A stretch of 64,000 bases of DNA. Source: Candidatus Rifleibacteriota bacterium (GTDB taxonomy: Bacteria > Muiribacteriota > Ozemobacteria > Ozemobacterales > Ozemobacteraceae). A model generated the notes under the pieces. That model was not told where the DNA came from and made no database searches. It worked only from the letters and a program-made list of their open reading frames with translations. Both the position numbers and the translations under genes were made by a program. Positions 26,660 through 35,476 of this stretch are shown one piece after another. The stretch covers positions 62,001 through 126,000 of the forward strand of contig JANJUX010000054.1 of NCBI GenBank assembly GCA_024710355.1. The letters run 5' to 3'. Positions within the stretch are counted from its first letter, which is position 1; each line of letters starts with the position of its first letter.

Positions 26660-29137
26660 ATGACCTACCTCAACGAAACGGAAATCCTTTACCAGATATC
26701 GCTGTCGATAGGCAACTCACTGAAACTCGGGCCAATGCTCAGGGAGTCGCTGACAACTCTCATGCGCGCCCTTAATTGCTCGGCTGCAGAAATCTGGAGA
26801 CCGGCTGAAACTGCTGCAAATCACATAGCCGCAGCGCAAGAAGACTGCAAATGGGTCAGACACACCTGCATTCCCCGCGCCGGTATAACCTCCGGCGTCC
26901 CCGCCGGATTCAGGTTTCCTGAAAACATAAAAAACTGGAACGATTCTGCACCTTATTTTCCCCAATCTCACACGCTTTCCGGGCAAAATCTTTTAATATT
27001 CAACCTTCCGGGGTTTGGAATTCTCTTTATACACAAAAGTGGTTCTGCCATTACAAGAAGCCTGACGCTATCTCTGCAACTGCTGATGAACAAGCTGGCA
27101 ATCTCTGCTCTGGCCTGCCTTGACAATGAAAAAACCGAACATCAGCTTTCATACTCACAAAAAATGCTTGAGCTGGTCATGAACAGTATTCCGCAGCAGA
27201 TTTTCTGGAAAGACAGCAATTCGGTCTTTATCGGCTGCAATCAGAATGCCGCCCGCTTTCTCGGTCTGCAGAGCCCGGCCGAAATTGCCGGAAAAACAGA
27301 TTTTGATGTTTCCGACAGTATTAAAGAGGCGGAATTTCGCAAAAGCTGCGACGAAAAAGTCATAAAAAGTCGCCAGCCCGAAATTCACCTGGAGAGAGAA
27401 CTGAAAATGGCCGACGGCTCTTCTCTCTGGCTCGATGTTTCAAGAATTCCGCTTTTCGACCACAATGGTCAGATAACTGGCATTTTGATCGCTCTCGAAG
27501 ACATTACCGACCGAAAACAGGCCGAGGAAGAGTTGAAAAGAGCAAAATCCGACGCAGAAGCCGCCAGTCTGGCCAAAAGTCAGTTTCTCGCCAATATGAG
27601 TCATGAGATTCGTACGCCTCTCAACGGAGTCATAGGTTTCACCGAGCTTCTCAAAACCACCTGTCTCAGCCCCGTGCAGGAACAGTATGTTCGGAATGCC
27701 AATATCTCGGCACACGTATTACTTGGAATCATCAATGACATACTGGACTTTTCAAAAATTGAGTCAGGGATGATGAATCTTGAGCTGATACGAACCGATC
27801 TGTTTGAATTGTTCGAACATTGCATGGACATGGTAAAACTGGCAGCATCTGCAAAGAATCTTGAACTGCTGCTCAACATTGATCCAGATTTGCCAAGATT
27901 TGCTTATGTGGACCCTGTCAGGCTTAAGCAGATTATCGCCAACCTGTTGAGTAATGCCGTTAAATTCACAACCGTTGGCGAAGTGGAGCTCAAAGCAACC
28001 TGTAGACAAATAGATGATTCACACAGTCACCTCTTTATTTCGGTTCGCGACACAGGCATCGGCATCTCGAAAGAGCAACAGACGCGTCTGTTTAAAGCAT
28101 TTTCTCAGGGAGACAACTCAACAACCCGTAAATTTGGTGGTACCGGGCTTGGTTTGATCATTTCCGAGCTCATCGCCAGACAGATGGGTGGCTCAATTCA
28201 ACTTAAGAGTCAGGCAGGGGCTGGCTCCACCTTTTCCTGTGATTTTGTCACAAAGGTTGAAAAGGGCGAAAAAATTTCTTTCAAGGGTTTTGCAGACTTC
28301 AAGAGATGTCTGATTGTTGATGACAATGCAAACAATCGCCTTATTATCAGTCATATGCTCACTGAATGGGGCATTGAATGCTCGCTTGCCGAAAGCGCAC
28401 AGGCCGCGACAATGGCAATAAATGACAATGCCGCTTTCGACATGATCATCTGTGATTACCACATGCCGGACATCGATGGAATTGAGACCATCAGACAATT
28501 AAAGGGATCGCTGGTCAGCAATCTCCAGAAGGTGCCCGTGATCATTCTTCATTCTTCTTCAGACGAACCTGAATTTTACGCTCGCTGCGATGAAGTCGGT
28601 ATAAAATTCCGCCTGACCAAGCCGGTTCAAAAGGATCATCTGTTGAGCTTGCTCATAAGCGCAGAAAACGGCACGCATAACTTTGCACAGACAAACCTCC
28701 AGGAGTCAAGGCGAAGCTTCGGCACCGCTGGCAGTGGTAGCCTCCTGCCCATTTCGATTTTGATCGCCGAAGATATCGAAATGAACCAGATTCTGATTGA
28801 ATCTATGCTCAAAAAGATTCTGCCCGGAGCGCGGATAATTATGGCCCGAAACGGAAATGAAGCCGTTGATTTCTGGCAGAAACACCAGCCTGACATAATC
28901 TTCATGGACCTGCAGATGCCCGGTCAGGATGGCACAGAAGCCACAAAAGCAATAAGAGCTCACGAAAAACCACTTTCGCGGCACACTCCGATTGTCGCCC
29001 TGACCGCCGGTGCGACCAGAGAAGAACAGGAAAAATGTCTTGCAGCCGGTATGGATGATTTTGTAACCAAACCGATTCTCATGGCTCAGCTTGAGGCGAT
29101 TTTCGCGCGTTTTTTCAGTTTTCGTAACAGAAAATGA
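26660..29137 (+). CDS. hybrid sensor histidine kinase with PAS and two receiver domains
   Basis: About 825 residues from the ATG at 26660; a TTG overlapping the FIST stop is less likely because GGGCGGGG sits just before this ATG. Domains in order: a GAF-like N-terminus (about 10-150), a PAS domain (about 170-290) joined by a coiled coil to the HisKA helix with SHEIRTP (phospho-acceptor H315), and an HATPase domain with the GTGLGL box. Then come receiver 1 (acceptor D599, CDYHMPD) and receiver 2 (acceptor D750, MDLQMPG). No membrane segment is obvious, so it is cytoplasmic. No output domain is attached; phosphate presumably passes to an unlinked partner. The upstream FIST gene is the likely sensor subunit. 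Confidence 0.93.
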   Translation: MTYLNETEILYQISLSIGNSLKLGPMLRESLTTLMRALNCSAAEIWRPAETAANHIAAAQEDCKWVRHTCIPRAGITSGVPAGFRFPENIKNWNDSAPYFPQSHTLSGQNLLIFNLPGFGILFIHKSGSAITRSLTLSLQLLMNKLAISALACLDNEKTEHQLSYSQKMLELVMNSIPQQIFWKDSNSVFIGCNQNAARFLGLQSPAEIAGKTDFDVSDSIKEAEFRKSCDEKVIKSRQPEIHLERELKMADGSSLWLDVSRIPLFDHNGQITGILIALEDITDRKQAEEELKRAKSDAEAASLAKSQFLANMSHEIRTPLNGVIGFTELLKTTCLSPVQEQYVRNANISAHVLLGIINDILDFSKIESGMMNLELIRTDLFELFEHCMDMVKLAASAKNLELLLNIDPDLPRFAYVDPVRLKQIIANLLSNAVKFTTVGEVELKATCRQIDDSHSHLFISVRDTGIGISKEQQTRLFKAFSQGDNSTTRKFGGTGLGLIISELIARQMGGSIQLKSQAGAGSTFSCDFVTKVEKGEKISFKGFADFKRCLIVDDNANNRLIISHMLTEWGIECSLAESAQAATMAINDNAAFDMIICDYHMPDIDGIETIRQLKGSLVSNLQKVPVIILHSSSDEPEFYARCDEVGIKFRLTKPVQKDHLLSLLISAENGTHNFAQTNLQESRRSFGTAGSGSLLPISILIAEDIEMNQILIESMLKKILPGARIIMARNGNEAVDFWQKHQPDIIFMDLQMPGQDGTEATKAIRAHEKPLSRHTPIVALTAGATREEQEKCLAAGMDDFVTKPILMAQLEAIFARFFSFRNRK

Positions 29138-29240
29138 TAGCCAGACAATTATAAACAGTCGATTGGCTAATAATTTCCGCGTGAGATCTGTATAGGCAAA
29201 CCGGGATTTTTCTGATAGAGTTTTAGTAGAGGTTAATCAG

Positions 29241-30632
29241 ATGCTCAGAAAATTTATCCCGGCCTTGCTGCTGGTTTTTCTTGCGGGCCTGCTTCAGGCT
29301 CAGGTTGTTCTTTTCAACGACTTTCTAAAGCCCGAAGACCCCGAACTGGCAAAAGAGCTTTCGGGTTATTCAGAGGTCAGCCCGCAACTCAACGAACGAA
29401 TTGAAGAGCTGCGCCAGTTGAGCCGCCAGGCCGCGGCCGGCCCAGTCGACAAGCAAAATCTTACCGCTTTTCTTTTGCGCAAAGCAGCTCTGCAACGCCA
29501 CCTCAGCTTTGAAGACAACGAAGATCTCATCCTTGAAGCTTCTGACCTGCTGCCAGGCAATTACTATGTCGAAGCTCTGTGGGGTGATCTTCTGTATTTC
29601 AAGGGCGACTACGAAAATGCCCTGCTGCACTATGAAAACGCACTTTATGCGAGACCTGACGATGTCCAGCTGCACGGTCGCATGGGCCTTGCAGCCATGC
29701 AGCAGATGCTTTATGAAAAGGCTGTCAGCCACTTTGAAAAGGTTCTGAACGATAAGCATGACGCACTTTTCATTCTGTATTCCCTCGGTAAATGCTATTT
29801 CGAGCTGAAAAATCTCGAAGAGGCAATCGATTACTGGGAAAAAGCGCTGCAGCACGCAAAGGAAGAAAAAGACCGCGCCGCGATCAAAGCTGCCATCAAT
29901 CAGGCCAGAGAACTTCTCGCCTCGACCAGCGAAGCCACCAAAGAAGAAGATCAGCGCTTCGTCATTCATTTTGCCGGCAATTCACAACAGGATCTTGGTG
30001 ATGTCACTTTTGAAATGCTCGAAGAGATATTTCATCAGGTCACTGATTCGCTGAATTTTCAGCCCGAAGTAAAAATCAACATCATCTTTTTCCTTACAGA
30101 AGAATATTATAAGGTCAGCCGAGAATGGTCAGCCGGCTCGGCACAGGGCATTCAGATAATGGTACCGCTGCGCTCGGGTTATAAAAGCCCCGAATACGTC
30201 AAGGGTCTGCTGGCGCATGAATTCACTCATACCATCGTTCATCTCAAAACCAGCAACCGTTGCCCGCTCTGGTTGAACGAAGGCATTGCCCAGTATCAGG
30301 AGTTCAACGCCTCTTATGGCTCGCCCGAGACCATAAGACCCGACTTTGAATCTCTCATGCAGAAAGAATTCGTCGAAAAACGAAATTTTGTCAATCTGAA
30401 CCAGGTCCCGTCTCTGATTGGTGGCTCATCAAACAATGAAATCGCCAGGGGCTATATTGCCTCTTACCTGGCAGTGCGCTGCATGGCCGATTTTTATGGC
30501 GAGCAGAGCCTGGATAGCGTATTATCGGCCCTTGGCCGCGGCAAGAGTCTAGACGAAGCCATGATCGAGGGTACCGGCAAAGGCATGGCCGATTTCCAGG
30601 AAGAATACGAAGAATGGCTCCGCAATCTTTAG
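29241..30632 (+). CDS. exported TPR protein with HEFTH gluzincin peptidase domain
   Basis: A 463-residue protein with an N-terminal signal peptide (hydrophobic to about residue 20, cleavage probably after LQAQ). The middle (about 75-230) has three to four TPR-like repeats (YFKGDYENALLHYENALYARP pattern). The C-terminal half is a Peptidase_MA-like domain: HEFTH at 326-330 and WLNEG with E347 supply the zinc site. It therefore probably acts in the periplasm or at the surface as a metalloprotease, or as a scaffold if inactive. It stands alone between the kinase and the transporter; no substrate can be inferred. Confidence 0.85.
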   Translation: MLRKFIPALLLVFLAGLLQAQVVLFNDFLKPEDPELAKELSGYSEVSPQLNERIEELRQLSRQAAAGPVDKQNLTAFLLRKAALQRHLSFEDNEDLILEASDLLPGNYYVEALWGDLLYFKGDYENALLHYENALYARPDDVQLHGRMGLAAMQQMLYEKAVSHFEKVLNDKHDALFILYSLGKCYFELKNLEEAIDYWEKALQHAKEEKDRAAIKAAINQARELLASTSEATKEEDQRFVIHFAGNSQQDLGDVTFEMLEEIFHQVTDSLNFQPEVKINIIFFLTEEYYKVSREWSAGSAQGIQIMVPLRSGYKSPEYVKGLLAHEFTHTIVHLKTSNRCPLWLNEGIAQYQEFNASYGSPETIRPDFESLMQKEFVEKRNFVNLNQVPSLIGGSSNNEIARGYIASYLAVRCMADFYGEQSLDSVLSALGRGKSLDEAMIEGTGKGMADFQEEYEEWLRNL

Positions 30633-30683
30633 CCGATTCAACGAAGTTACAGTCATAATCACATTAAAGTCAGGCACCCGACA

Positions 30684-31634
30684 ATGCGATCCCGCGGCGA
30701 GATTCTCTACGATTATCTGAATTCACGCATGATTTTTTTCATGCTCGCAGCCATGGCCATTGGCTGGGTATTTGGCGCAACTCTTGACCCATTACGGGTT
30801 TTCGTGGCTCCGATGTTCGGATTCATGACGTTTGTTACCGCTCTCAAAACCAGCTGGCGCGACCTCGGGCATATTTTTCGCAAGCCGCTGGCTTTGATTG
30901 TCATCGTCATTTTGCAGCATCTTCTGACACCATTTACAGCAAGCCTGCTGGCCGAATTCACCCTTGCAGGGCACCCAGAACTGATTGCAGGTTTTGTCCT
31001 GGCTGCAGCACTGCCGGTCGGTATTACCGCCGTCATCTGGACAGGCCTCGGGAAGGGCGATGTCGCACTTTCGCTCACCTCGGCAACCATCGACACACTC
31101 ATCAGCCCTCTGGTGGTAACCCTGGTCATGATGCTTTTTGCCGGTCGCAAGATCGAAATTGCTTATACAGCGATGATCGCCAGCCTTTTCAAAATGATCG
31201 TGATACCGTCTGTTCTTGGGCTGACCGTGCATGACATCAGCAAGGGCAGCTTTCATCAGAGATACATCGGCGCCCTGGGCCCGATTTCGTTTTTCTGCAT
31301 GTGTGCTGTCATCATGATCAATACGGCGGCGGCACAAAGCGCAGCAGCCGAAATGATCAGAAAAATTCCGATACTTTTTCCGCTGTCGCTGGGCATGGTA
31401 ATTTTCGGCTTCGTCAGCGGTCATGCCCTTGCCAGGCTTTTCTCGTTCAAAGACACTGTTGCGCGCTCCTGCATATTCTGCGCCGGAATCCGCAACACCA
31501 GCGCCGGACTGGTCATTGCCCTCGGGCATTTTCCGGTTGAGGCCAGTATTCCGATTCTGATTGCCATGATTTTTCAACAGCCGGCGGCAGCGATGGCTCA
31601 ACGCTTCTTAACGCGCACCAGCAAAGTGGTTTAG
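30684..31634 (+). CDS. bile acid:sodium symporter (BASS/SBF) family transporter
   Basis: A 316-residue integral membrane protein with nine or ten predicted helices. The pattern fits the SBF family: a conserved AAALPVGITAVIWTGLGKGD segment near residue 110, a repeated-domain layout and ARSCIFCAGIRNTSAGLVIAL in the second half. Members use sodium to import organic anions, including pantoate, keto acids or sulfonated compounds in bacteria. The substrate is not evident. It is 51 bases after the protease gene and may be cotranscribed. Confidence 0.85.
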   Translation: MRSRGEILYDYLNSRMIFFMLAAMAIGWVFGATLDPLRVFVAPMFGFMTFVTALKTSWRDLGHIFRKPLALIVIVILQHLLTPFTASLLAEFTLAGHPELIAGFVLAAALPVGITAVIWTGLGKGDVALSLTSATIDTLISPLVVTLVMMLFAGRKIEIAYTAMIASLFKMIVIPSVLGLTVHDISKGSFHQRYIGALGPISFFCMCAVIMINTAAAQSAAAEMIRKIPILFPLSLGMVIFGFVSGHALARLFSFKDTVARSCIFCAGIRNTSAGLVIALGHFPVEASIPILIAMIFQQPAAAMAQRFLTRTSKVV

Positions 31635-31647
31635 CGTGGTTTTCCAT

Positions 31648-31677
31648 AATACTTTGAGAATTTTTAAACAAAGTATT
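31648..31677. promoter_or_regulatory. inverted repeat upstream of gdhA
   Basis: AATACTTTG (31648-31656) and CAAAGTATT (31669-31677) are perfect reverse complements 12 bases apart. The right arm reaches the proposed -35 element (31676-31681). No T run follows, so an operator is more likely than a terminator. Confidence 0.5.
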
Positions 31678-31704
31678 GAGAAGTTTGGAATTAAGTGCTA
31701 TTTT
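31676..31704 (+). promoter_or_regulatory. putative gdhA promoter
   Basis: TTGAGA (31676-31681) and TATTTT (31699-31704) with 17-base spacing. Transcription would start near 31711, just before the palindrome AACCCTG-CA-CAGGGTT at 31714-31729. Confidence 0.5.
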
Positions 31705-31713
31705 GGCCCTGTT

Positions 31714-31729
31714 AACCCTGCACAGGGTT
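31714..31729. promoter_or_regulatory. operator-like palindrome at the gdhA transcription start
   Basis: AACCCTG (31714-31720), CA, CAGGGTT (31723-31729). A 7-base stem at the expected transcription start is well placed for a repressor; in RNA it would be a short hairpin. Confidence 0.4.
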
Positions 31730-31769
31730 GCATCATAATATCAGGTCGCATCGAAAGGAAAGTGAAGTA

Positions 31770-33104
31770 ATGAAAAGCATCGCCGAATTCATGGACATGG
31801 TAAAAGCCAGAAACCCGAACGAACCCGAATTTCATCAGGCCGTTCACGAAGTCGTAGAAACCATCTGGGAAGAATACAACAAGAACCCCCGCATGGTTAA
31901 GGCCAAGATTCTTGAGAGAATCGTAGAGCCCGAACGCGTCATCTCTTTTAGAGTTCCCTGGGTTGATGACAAAGGCGAAGTTCAGGTTAACCGCGGTTAT
32001 CGCGTGCAGTTCAACAGCGCTATTGGTCCCTACAAAGGTGGGATACGCTTCCACCCCAGCGTCAACCTTTCGATCCTCAAGTTCCTGGGCTTCGAACAGA
32101 TGTTCAAAAACGCCCTGACCACCCTGCCCATGGGCGGCGGCAAAGGCGGCTCAGATTTCAACCCGAAGGGCAGATCAGACAACGAAATCATGAGATTCTG
32201 CCAGTCTTTCATGACTGAACTTTTCCGCCATATCACCGCTGACACAGACGTTCCCGCCGGTGACATCGGCGTTGGCGCCCGCGAAATCGGCTATATGTTC
32301 GGCCAGTATAAACGCCTGAAAAATGAATTCACCGGCGTTCTCACCGGTAAGGGCGCAACTTGGGGCGGCAGCCTCATCAGACCGGAAGCCACCGGTTTTG
32401 GTGCAGTATATTTCGGCATCGAAATGCTGAAACGCAACAAAGAAACCTTCAAAGGCAAAGTGGTTGCTACTTCCGGCTTCGGCAACGTAACCTGGGGCAC
32501 CATCAAGAAACTGGTTGAACTTGGCGCCAAAGTCATCACCATCAGCGGTCCTGACGGCTATGTCCTTGACGAAGAAGGCTTCAACGAAGAAAAAGTCGAA
32601 TACCTGCTCGAAATGCGTGCTTCATGCAATGACCAGGCTGAAGACTATGTCAAAAAATACAAAAATGCCAAGTTCTTCAAGGGCCAGAAACCCTGGGGCG
32701 TCAAATGTGACGTTGCCATGCTCTGCGCTACTCAGAACGAGTGCAATGAAGATGATGTCAAAACACTGATCAAAAATGGCTGCAAACTTCTCCTCGAAGT
32801 TTCCAACATGGGCTGCACCGCAGAAGCTGCCAAACTGGCGGTTGACAAGATCCTCTTTGCCCCGGGCAAAGCCGTTAACGCCGGTGGCGTTGCTGTTTCA
32901 GGTCTTGAAATGTCACAGAACAGCGGTCGCCTCAACTGGACAGCTGAAGAAGTAGACGCCAAGCTGAAACAGATCATGACCTCCATCCATGAAGCATGTG
33001 TCAAGCATGGCATGGAAGGCAAAAAACTCAACTACATCAAGGGTGCCAACGTTGCCGGCTTCATGAAAGTCGCAACTGCAATGCTTGAACAGGGCGTTGT
33101 ATAA
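31770..33104 (+). CDS. gdhA: NADP-type glutamate dehydrogenase
   Basis: A 444-residue enzyme, the usual size of hexameric NADP(H) glutamate dehydrogenases (2-oxoglutarate + ammonia to glutamate). The start is the ATG after GAAAGGAAAG; an upstream in-frame ATG at 31728 would lie inside the promoter palindrome. Motifs include KGGIRFHPSVNLSILKFLGFEQ, the catalytic-lysine region MGGGKGGSDFNPKG, PAGDIGVGAREIGY and the nucleotide-binding VATSGFGNVTWG. With glnA 7 kb away it gives two ammonia-assimilation routes. A strong terminator follows. Confidence 0.96.
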   Translation: MKSIAEFMDMVKARNPNEPEFHQAVHEVVETIWEEYNKNPRMVKAKILERIVEPERVISFRVPWVDDKGEVQVNRGYRVQFNSAIGPYKGGIRFHPSVNLSILKFLGFEQMFKNALTTLPMGGGKGGSDFNPKGRSDNEIMRFCQSFMTELFRHITADTDVPAGDIGVGAREIGYMFGQYKRLKNEFTGVLTGKGATWGGSLIRPEATGFGAVYFGIEMLKRNKETFKGKVVATSGFGNVTWGTIKKLVELGAKVITISGPDGYVLDEEGFNEEKVEYLLEMRASCNDQAEDYVKKYKNAKFFKGQKPWGVKCDVAMLCATQNECNEDDVKTLIKNGCKLLLEVSNMGCTAEAAKLAVDKILFAPGKAVNAGGVAVSGLEMSQNSGRLNWTAEEVDAKLKQIMTSIHEACVKHGMEGKKLNYIKGANVAGFMKVATAMLEQGVV

Positions 33105-33120
33105 GCCTCTGAACTGATCG

Positions 33121-33151
33121 ACTGCCCCGGGTAACCGGGGCAGTTTTTTTT
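33121..33151 (+). terminator. intrinsic terminator after gdhA
   Basis: ACTGCCCCGG (33121-33130) and CCGGGGCAGT (33135-33144) with a GTAA loop, followed by eight T. Confidence 0.95.
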
Positions 33152-33193
33152 ACTGTCTGACCTGATTTTTGCTGATTTTTTTTATTGCGAGTC

Positions 33194-33249
33194 TTGCGGT
33201 TTTGCAAAGCTCTGTTATAATTGAATGCAAGGGTGATGGGTACACCCTT
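33194..33249 (+). promoter_or_regulatory. promoter with inverted repeat at the start site
   Basis: A perfect -10 TATAAT (33216-33221) lies 16 bases after TTGCGG (33194-33199). Just downstream, AAGGGTG (33229-33235) and CACCCTT (33243-33249) form a 7-base inverted repeat at the predicted start of transcription. The untranslated leader would be about 120 bases. I recognise no riboswitch in it. Confidence 0.55.
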
Positions 33250-33350
33250 AAAAAAATGATTTACAAGCACTTACGGGTAGGTTCGTGCTGGTGAATCGGG
33301 TTTATCGGGTTTTTCTCTCGGGTAATCCAAATGATTCAGGAGTATGACGT

Positions 33351-35249
33351 ATGAGGAACAGCACTATTAAGGTTCTCAGTAAACTGTTGTGCATCGTTCT
33401 GATCGCCAGCTTCGTATGCGAAGCTCCGTTGATGGCCGAGTACAGCGCTATCAAGGTAAACGTTGGCGGGCAGAATGTTAACGTGACCCCCGGTCAGTGG
33501 GTAACTGTAAAACAGGGCCCCATGACTACACACTACAACGTTCGCTACGTTGATGGTCAGCCGATGGCTCTCGAAATGAGCCAGTACATGAACCTGGTAT
33601 TCGGTGGCAACGCTGGTTCAGCCGCTACCGCTGCTCAGGCCGGCACTGCAGCCCAGGCTGGTACCGCCGCTCAGGCTGGTCAGGCCTCCATCGCCAACGC
33701 CGACAGCGCAGCAGCAGTAAGCGGCGCCAAAGGTCAGAGTGGCAGCTGGGTTAAAAACGAACTGAACTCCTACGGTTCAAAGATCAAAGACAGCTTCACT
33801 TCTGGTAAAGCAAGTGGCCAGGAATTCGGCACCAAAACCGTTGACGGCGTAAAAACCGGCGCCGGCAAAGTAGGCGATGCCGTTTCTTCAACCGGCAGCA
33901 AAATTGGCAATCTGCTCAAGAGCGCCAAAGACAAAATCTCTAACCTGTTCAGCAAGAAGCCCGTAGAAGTTAAGGGTGGCAGCACTTCTTCAGACGCCTC
34001 TCAGAGCGGCCAGTCTTCTCAGAGCTCACAGAGCAATCAGTCAGGCGACGCTTCTCAGGGCACTCAGGCCTCCCAGGATGCCTCTCAGAGCGGTCAGTCT
34101 TCACAGAGCAACCAGTCTGGCGATGCTTCTCAGGGCAGCCAGGCCTCTCAGGATGCTTCACAGAGCGGTCAGTCTTCACAGACCAGCCAGTCTGGTGATG
34201 CCACTCAGGGCACCCAGGCTTCTCAGGATGCTTCACAGGCCGGTCAGGCTTCTCAGGACACCGGCAAAGTCGCTGATGGCGACAAAAAACCCGGTTTCCT
34301 TTCAAAGATGAAAGAAACCACCAGCACCAAGTTCAAATCTGGTTATGAAGCTGGTAAAGAAATGACCGGTCAGGGCGTTCAGAACGTAAAAGACAGCCTG
34401 AAATCAGGTTTCAGCGCCAAGAACATTCTGATGACTGCTGGTATCACCGTTGGTGTTGACCTGGCCACTCAGATGATGCGCGGTGAAAAGCCCAGCCTGA
34501 AAAAAGCGGTTAAGACCGTTGTTTCAGCTGAATTCGCCGGTGGTGTTGTAGGTTCTGTAACTGGCGCAGCTGCCGGTTCATTCTTCGTGCCCTTCCTGTC
34601 AGCCGTTCCGGTTGTCGGTGGTGTTCTCTCTGCCCTGGCTCCGACCTTCGGTTCTATCGTCGGTGGTTCGGTAGGCGCTTACCTCGCCGGTGACCTCAAA
34701 AATGGCCGTTTCTCAATCAAAGAAGCCTTCAAGCAGATTGACTGGGTCGGCGTAGCTGGTCAGACCGTTGGTTCAACCGCAGGCGCAATGCTCGGTTCAA
34801 TGATCTTCCCCCCGTTCGGCACCATCATTGGTGGTATCGCCGGTGGTATGCTGGGTAACTGGGCTGCCAAGAAACTTGCTGGTCTGTTCGGCAAGGGTGG
34901 CACAAGCTACGGTTCAATCGGTATGCCCGTAGGTTCTAATCCGTTTGGTGGCGCCGCTGCTGGTTCTCAGGTCTCCGGTCCTGTAACCATCGGTTCAGTT
35001 GCTGGCAACACTGGCCTCGAAATCCCGGTTTCCGGTGCTCAGTCACCCGAAATCGCAATCTCAGGCGATGCCGCAATGGGCACCTATTCTTCAGAAGTTC
35101 AGCTTGCTGAAGCCAAATACAAAGAACTCTACAAGCTGTATAACGAAATGCTCACCCAGGGTCGCCAGGCTGATGCCATGAAGGTTGCCCAGGAAATGAA
35201 CAAAGCCAAGGCTGAATTCGAAACTCTCAAAGCCCAGGCTGGCAAATAA
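33351..35249 (+). CDS. exported Ser/Gln-repeat protein with glycine-zipper domain
   Basis: A 632-residue protein of unknown family. A signal peptide (about 1-29, ending near PLMA) is followed by a small globular part with a VNVTPGQWVTVKQGP motif, three TAAQAG hexapeptides (about 93-110), then an amphipathic region. From residue 215 there is a Ser/Gln/Ala/Asp-rich tandem repeat, DASQSGQSSQ...GDASQGTQASQ, in three units of 28, 25 and 25 residues plus a partial fourth. Residues about 385-530 are Gly/Ala-rich with GxxxG motifs (glycine zipper, possible membrane insertion), and the C-terminus is a charged coiled coil. It has its own promoter and terminator, so it is probably strongly expressed. 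It lies just upstream of pseudopilin module B; a link is inference. Confidence 0.75.
   Translation: MRNSTIKVLSKLLCIVLIASFVCEAPLMAEYSAIKVNVGGQNVNVTPGQWVTVKQGPMTTHYNVRYVDGQPMALEMSQYMNLVFGGNAGSAATAAQAGTAAQAGTAAQAGQASIANADSAAAVSGAKGQSGSWVKNELNSYGSKIKDSFTSGKASGQEFGTKTVDGVKTGAGKVGDAVSSTGSKIGNLLKSAKDKISNLFSKKPVEVKGGSTSSDASQSGQSSQSSQSNQSGDASQGTQASQDASQSGQSSQSNQSGDASQGSQASQDASQSGQSSQTSQSGDATQGTQASQDASQAGQASQDTGKVADGDKKPGFLSKMKETTSTKFKSGYEAGKEMTGQGVQNVKDSLKSGFSAKNILMTAGITVGVDLATQMMRGEKPSLKKAVKTVVSAEFAGGVVGSVTGAAAGSFFVPFLSAVPVVGGVLSALAPTFGSIVGGSVGAYLAGDLKNGRFSIKEAFKQIDWVGVAGQTVGSTAGAMLGSMIFPPFGTIIGGIAGGMLGNWAAKKLAGLFGKGGTSYGSIGMPVGSNPFGGAAAGSQVSGPVTIGSVAGNTGLEIPVSGAQSPEIAISGDAAMGTYSSEVQLAEAKYKELYKLYNEMLTQGRQADAMKVAQEMNKAKAEFETLKAQAGK
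33993..34259 (+). repeat. in-frame tandem repeat encoding Ser/Gln-rich 25-28 residue units
   Basis: Units at 33993-34076 (84 bases), 34077-34151 (75), 34152-34226 (75) and a partial copy at 34227-34259. Each begins GA(C/T)GC(C/T)(T/A)C and encodes DASQ-type sequence. The first copy has an extra SSQ. Differences are mostly third-position, so the protein repeat is being conserved. Confidence 0.85.
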
Positions 35250-35270
35250 TCTAGCAATAGATTAAAGCGA

Positions 35271-35303
35271 ACTCCCCCGGAGAAATCCGGGGGAGTTTTT
35301 TTT
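35271..35303 (+). terminator. intrinsic terminator after the repeat protein
   Basis: ACTCCCCCGG (35271-35280) and CCGGGGGAGT (35287-35296) with an AGAAAT loop and eight T. It separates this gene from module B. Confidence 0.95.
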
Positions 35304-35476
35304 CTGCCGTTAATGAAGAAATTTTGCAGCATATTGCTGACATACCTGATTCAGAATAAAATACATGCAACTTTTCAGGGGTTTTGAGCGTAGTTGAATA
35401 TGAGAGGCTCATCGTGTTACGATGCCGTCTGTGTTGTTCATAGTGTGGCAATTTCGTATTTCTCAAAGGAGACAAA

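Noticed and set aside
25430..29232. Shared TTAGTAGAG string upstream of the FIST gene and of the TPR peptidase gene
   Set aside because: One copy forms a hairpin loop and the other overlaps a ribosome site, at different distances from the ATG; most likely chance.
33250..33350. Riboswitch in the leader of the repeat protein
   Set aside because: Repeated CGGGT strings suggested structure, but no known riboswitch core (for example the c-di-GMP type) could be matched.
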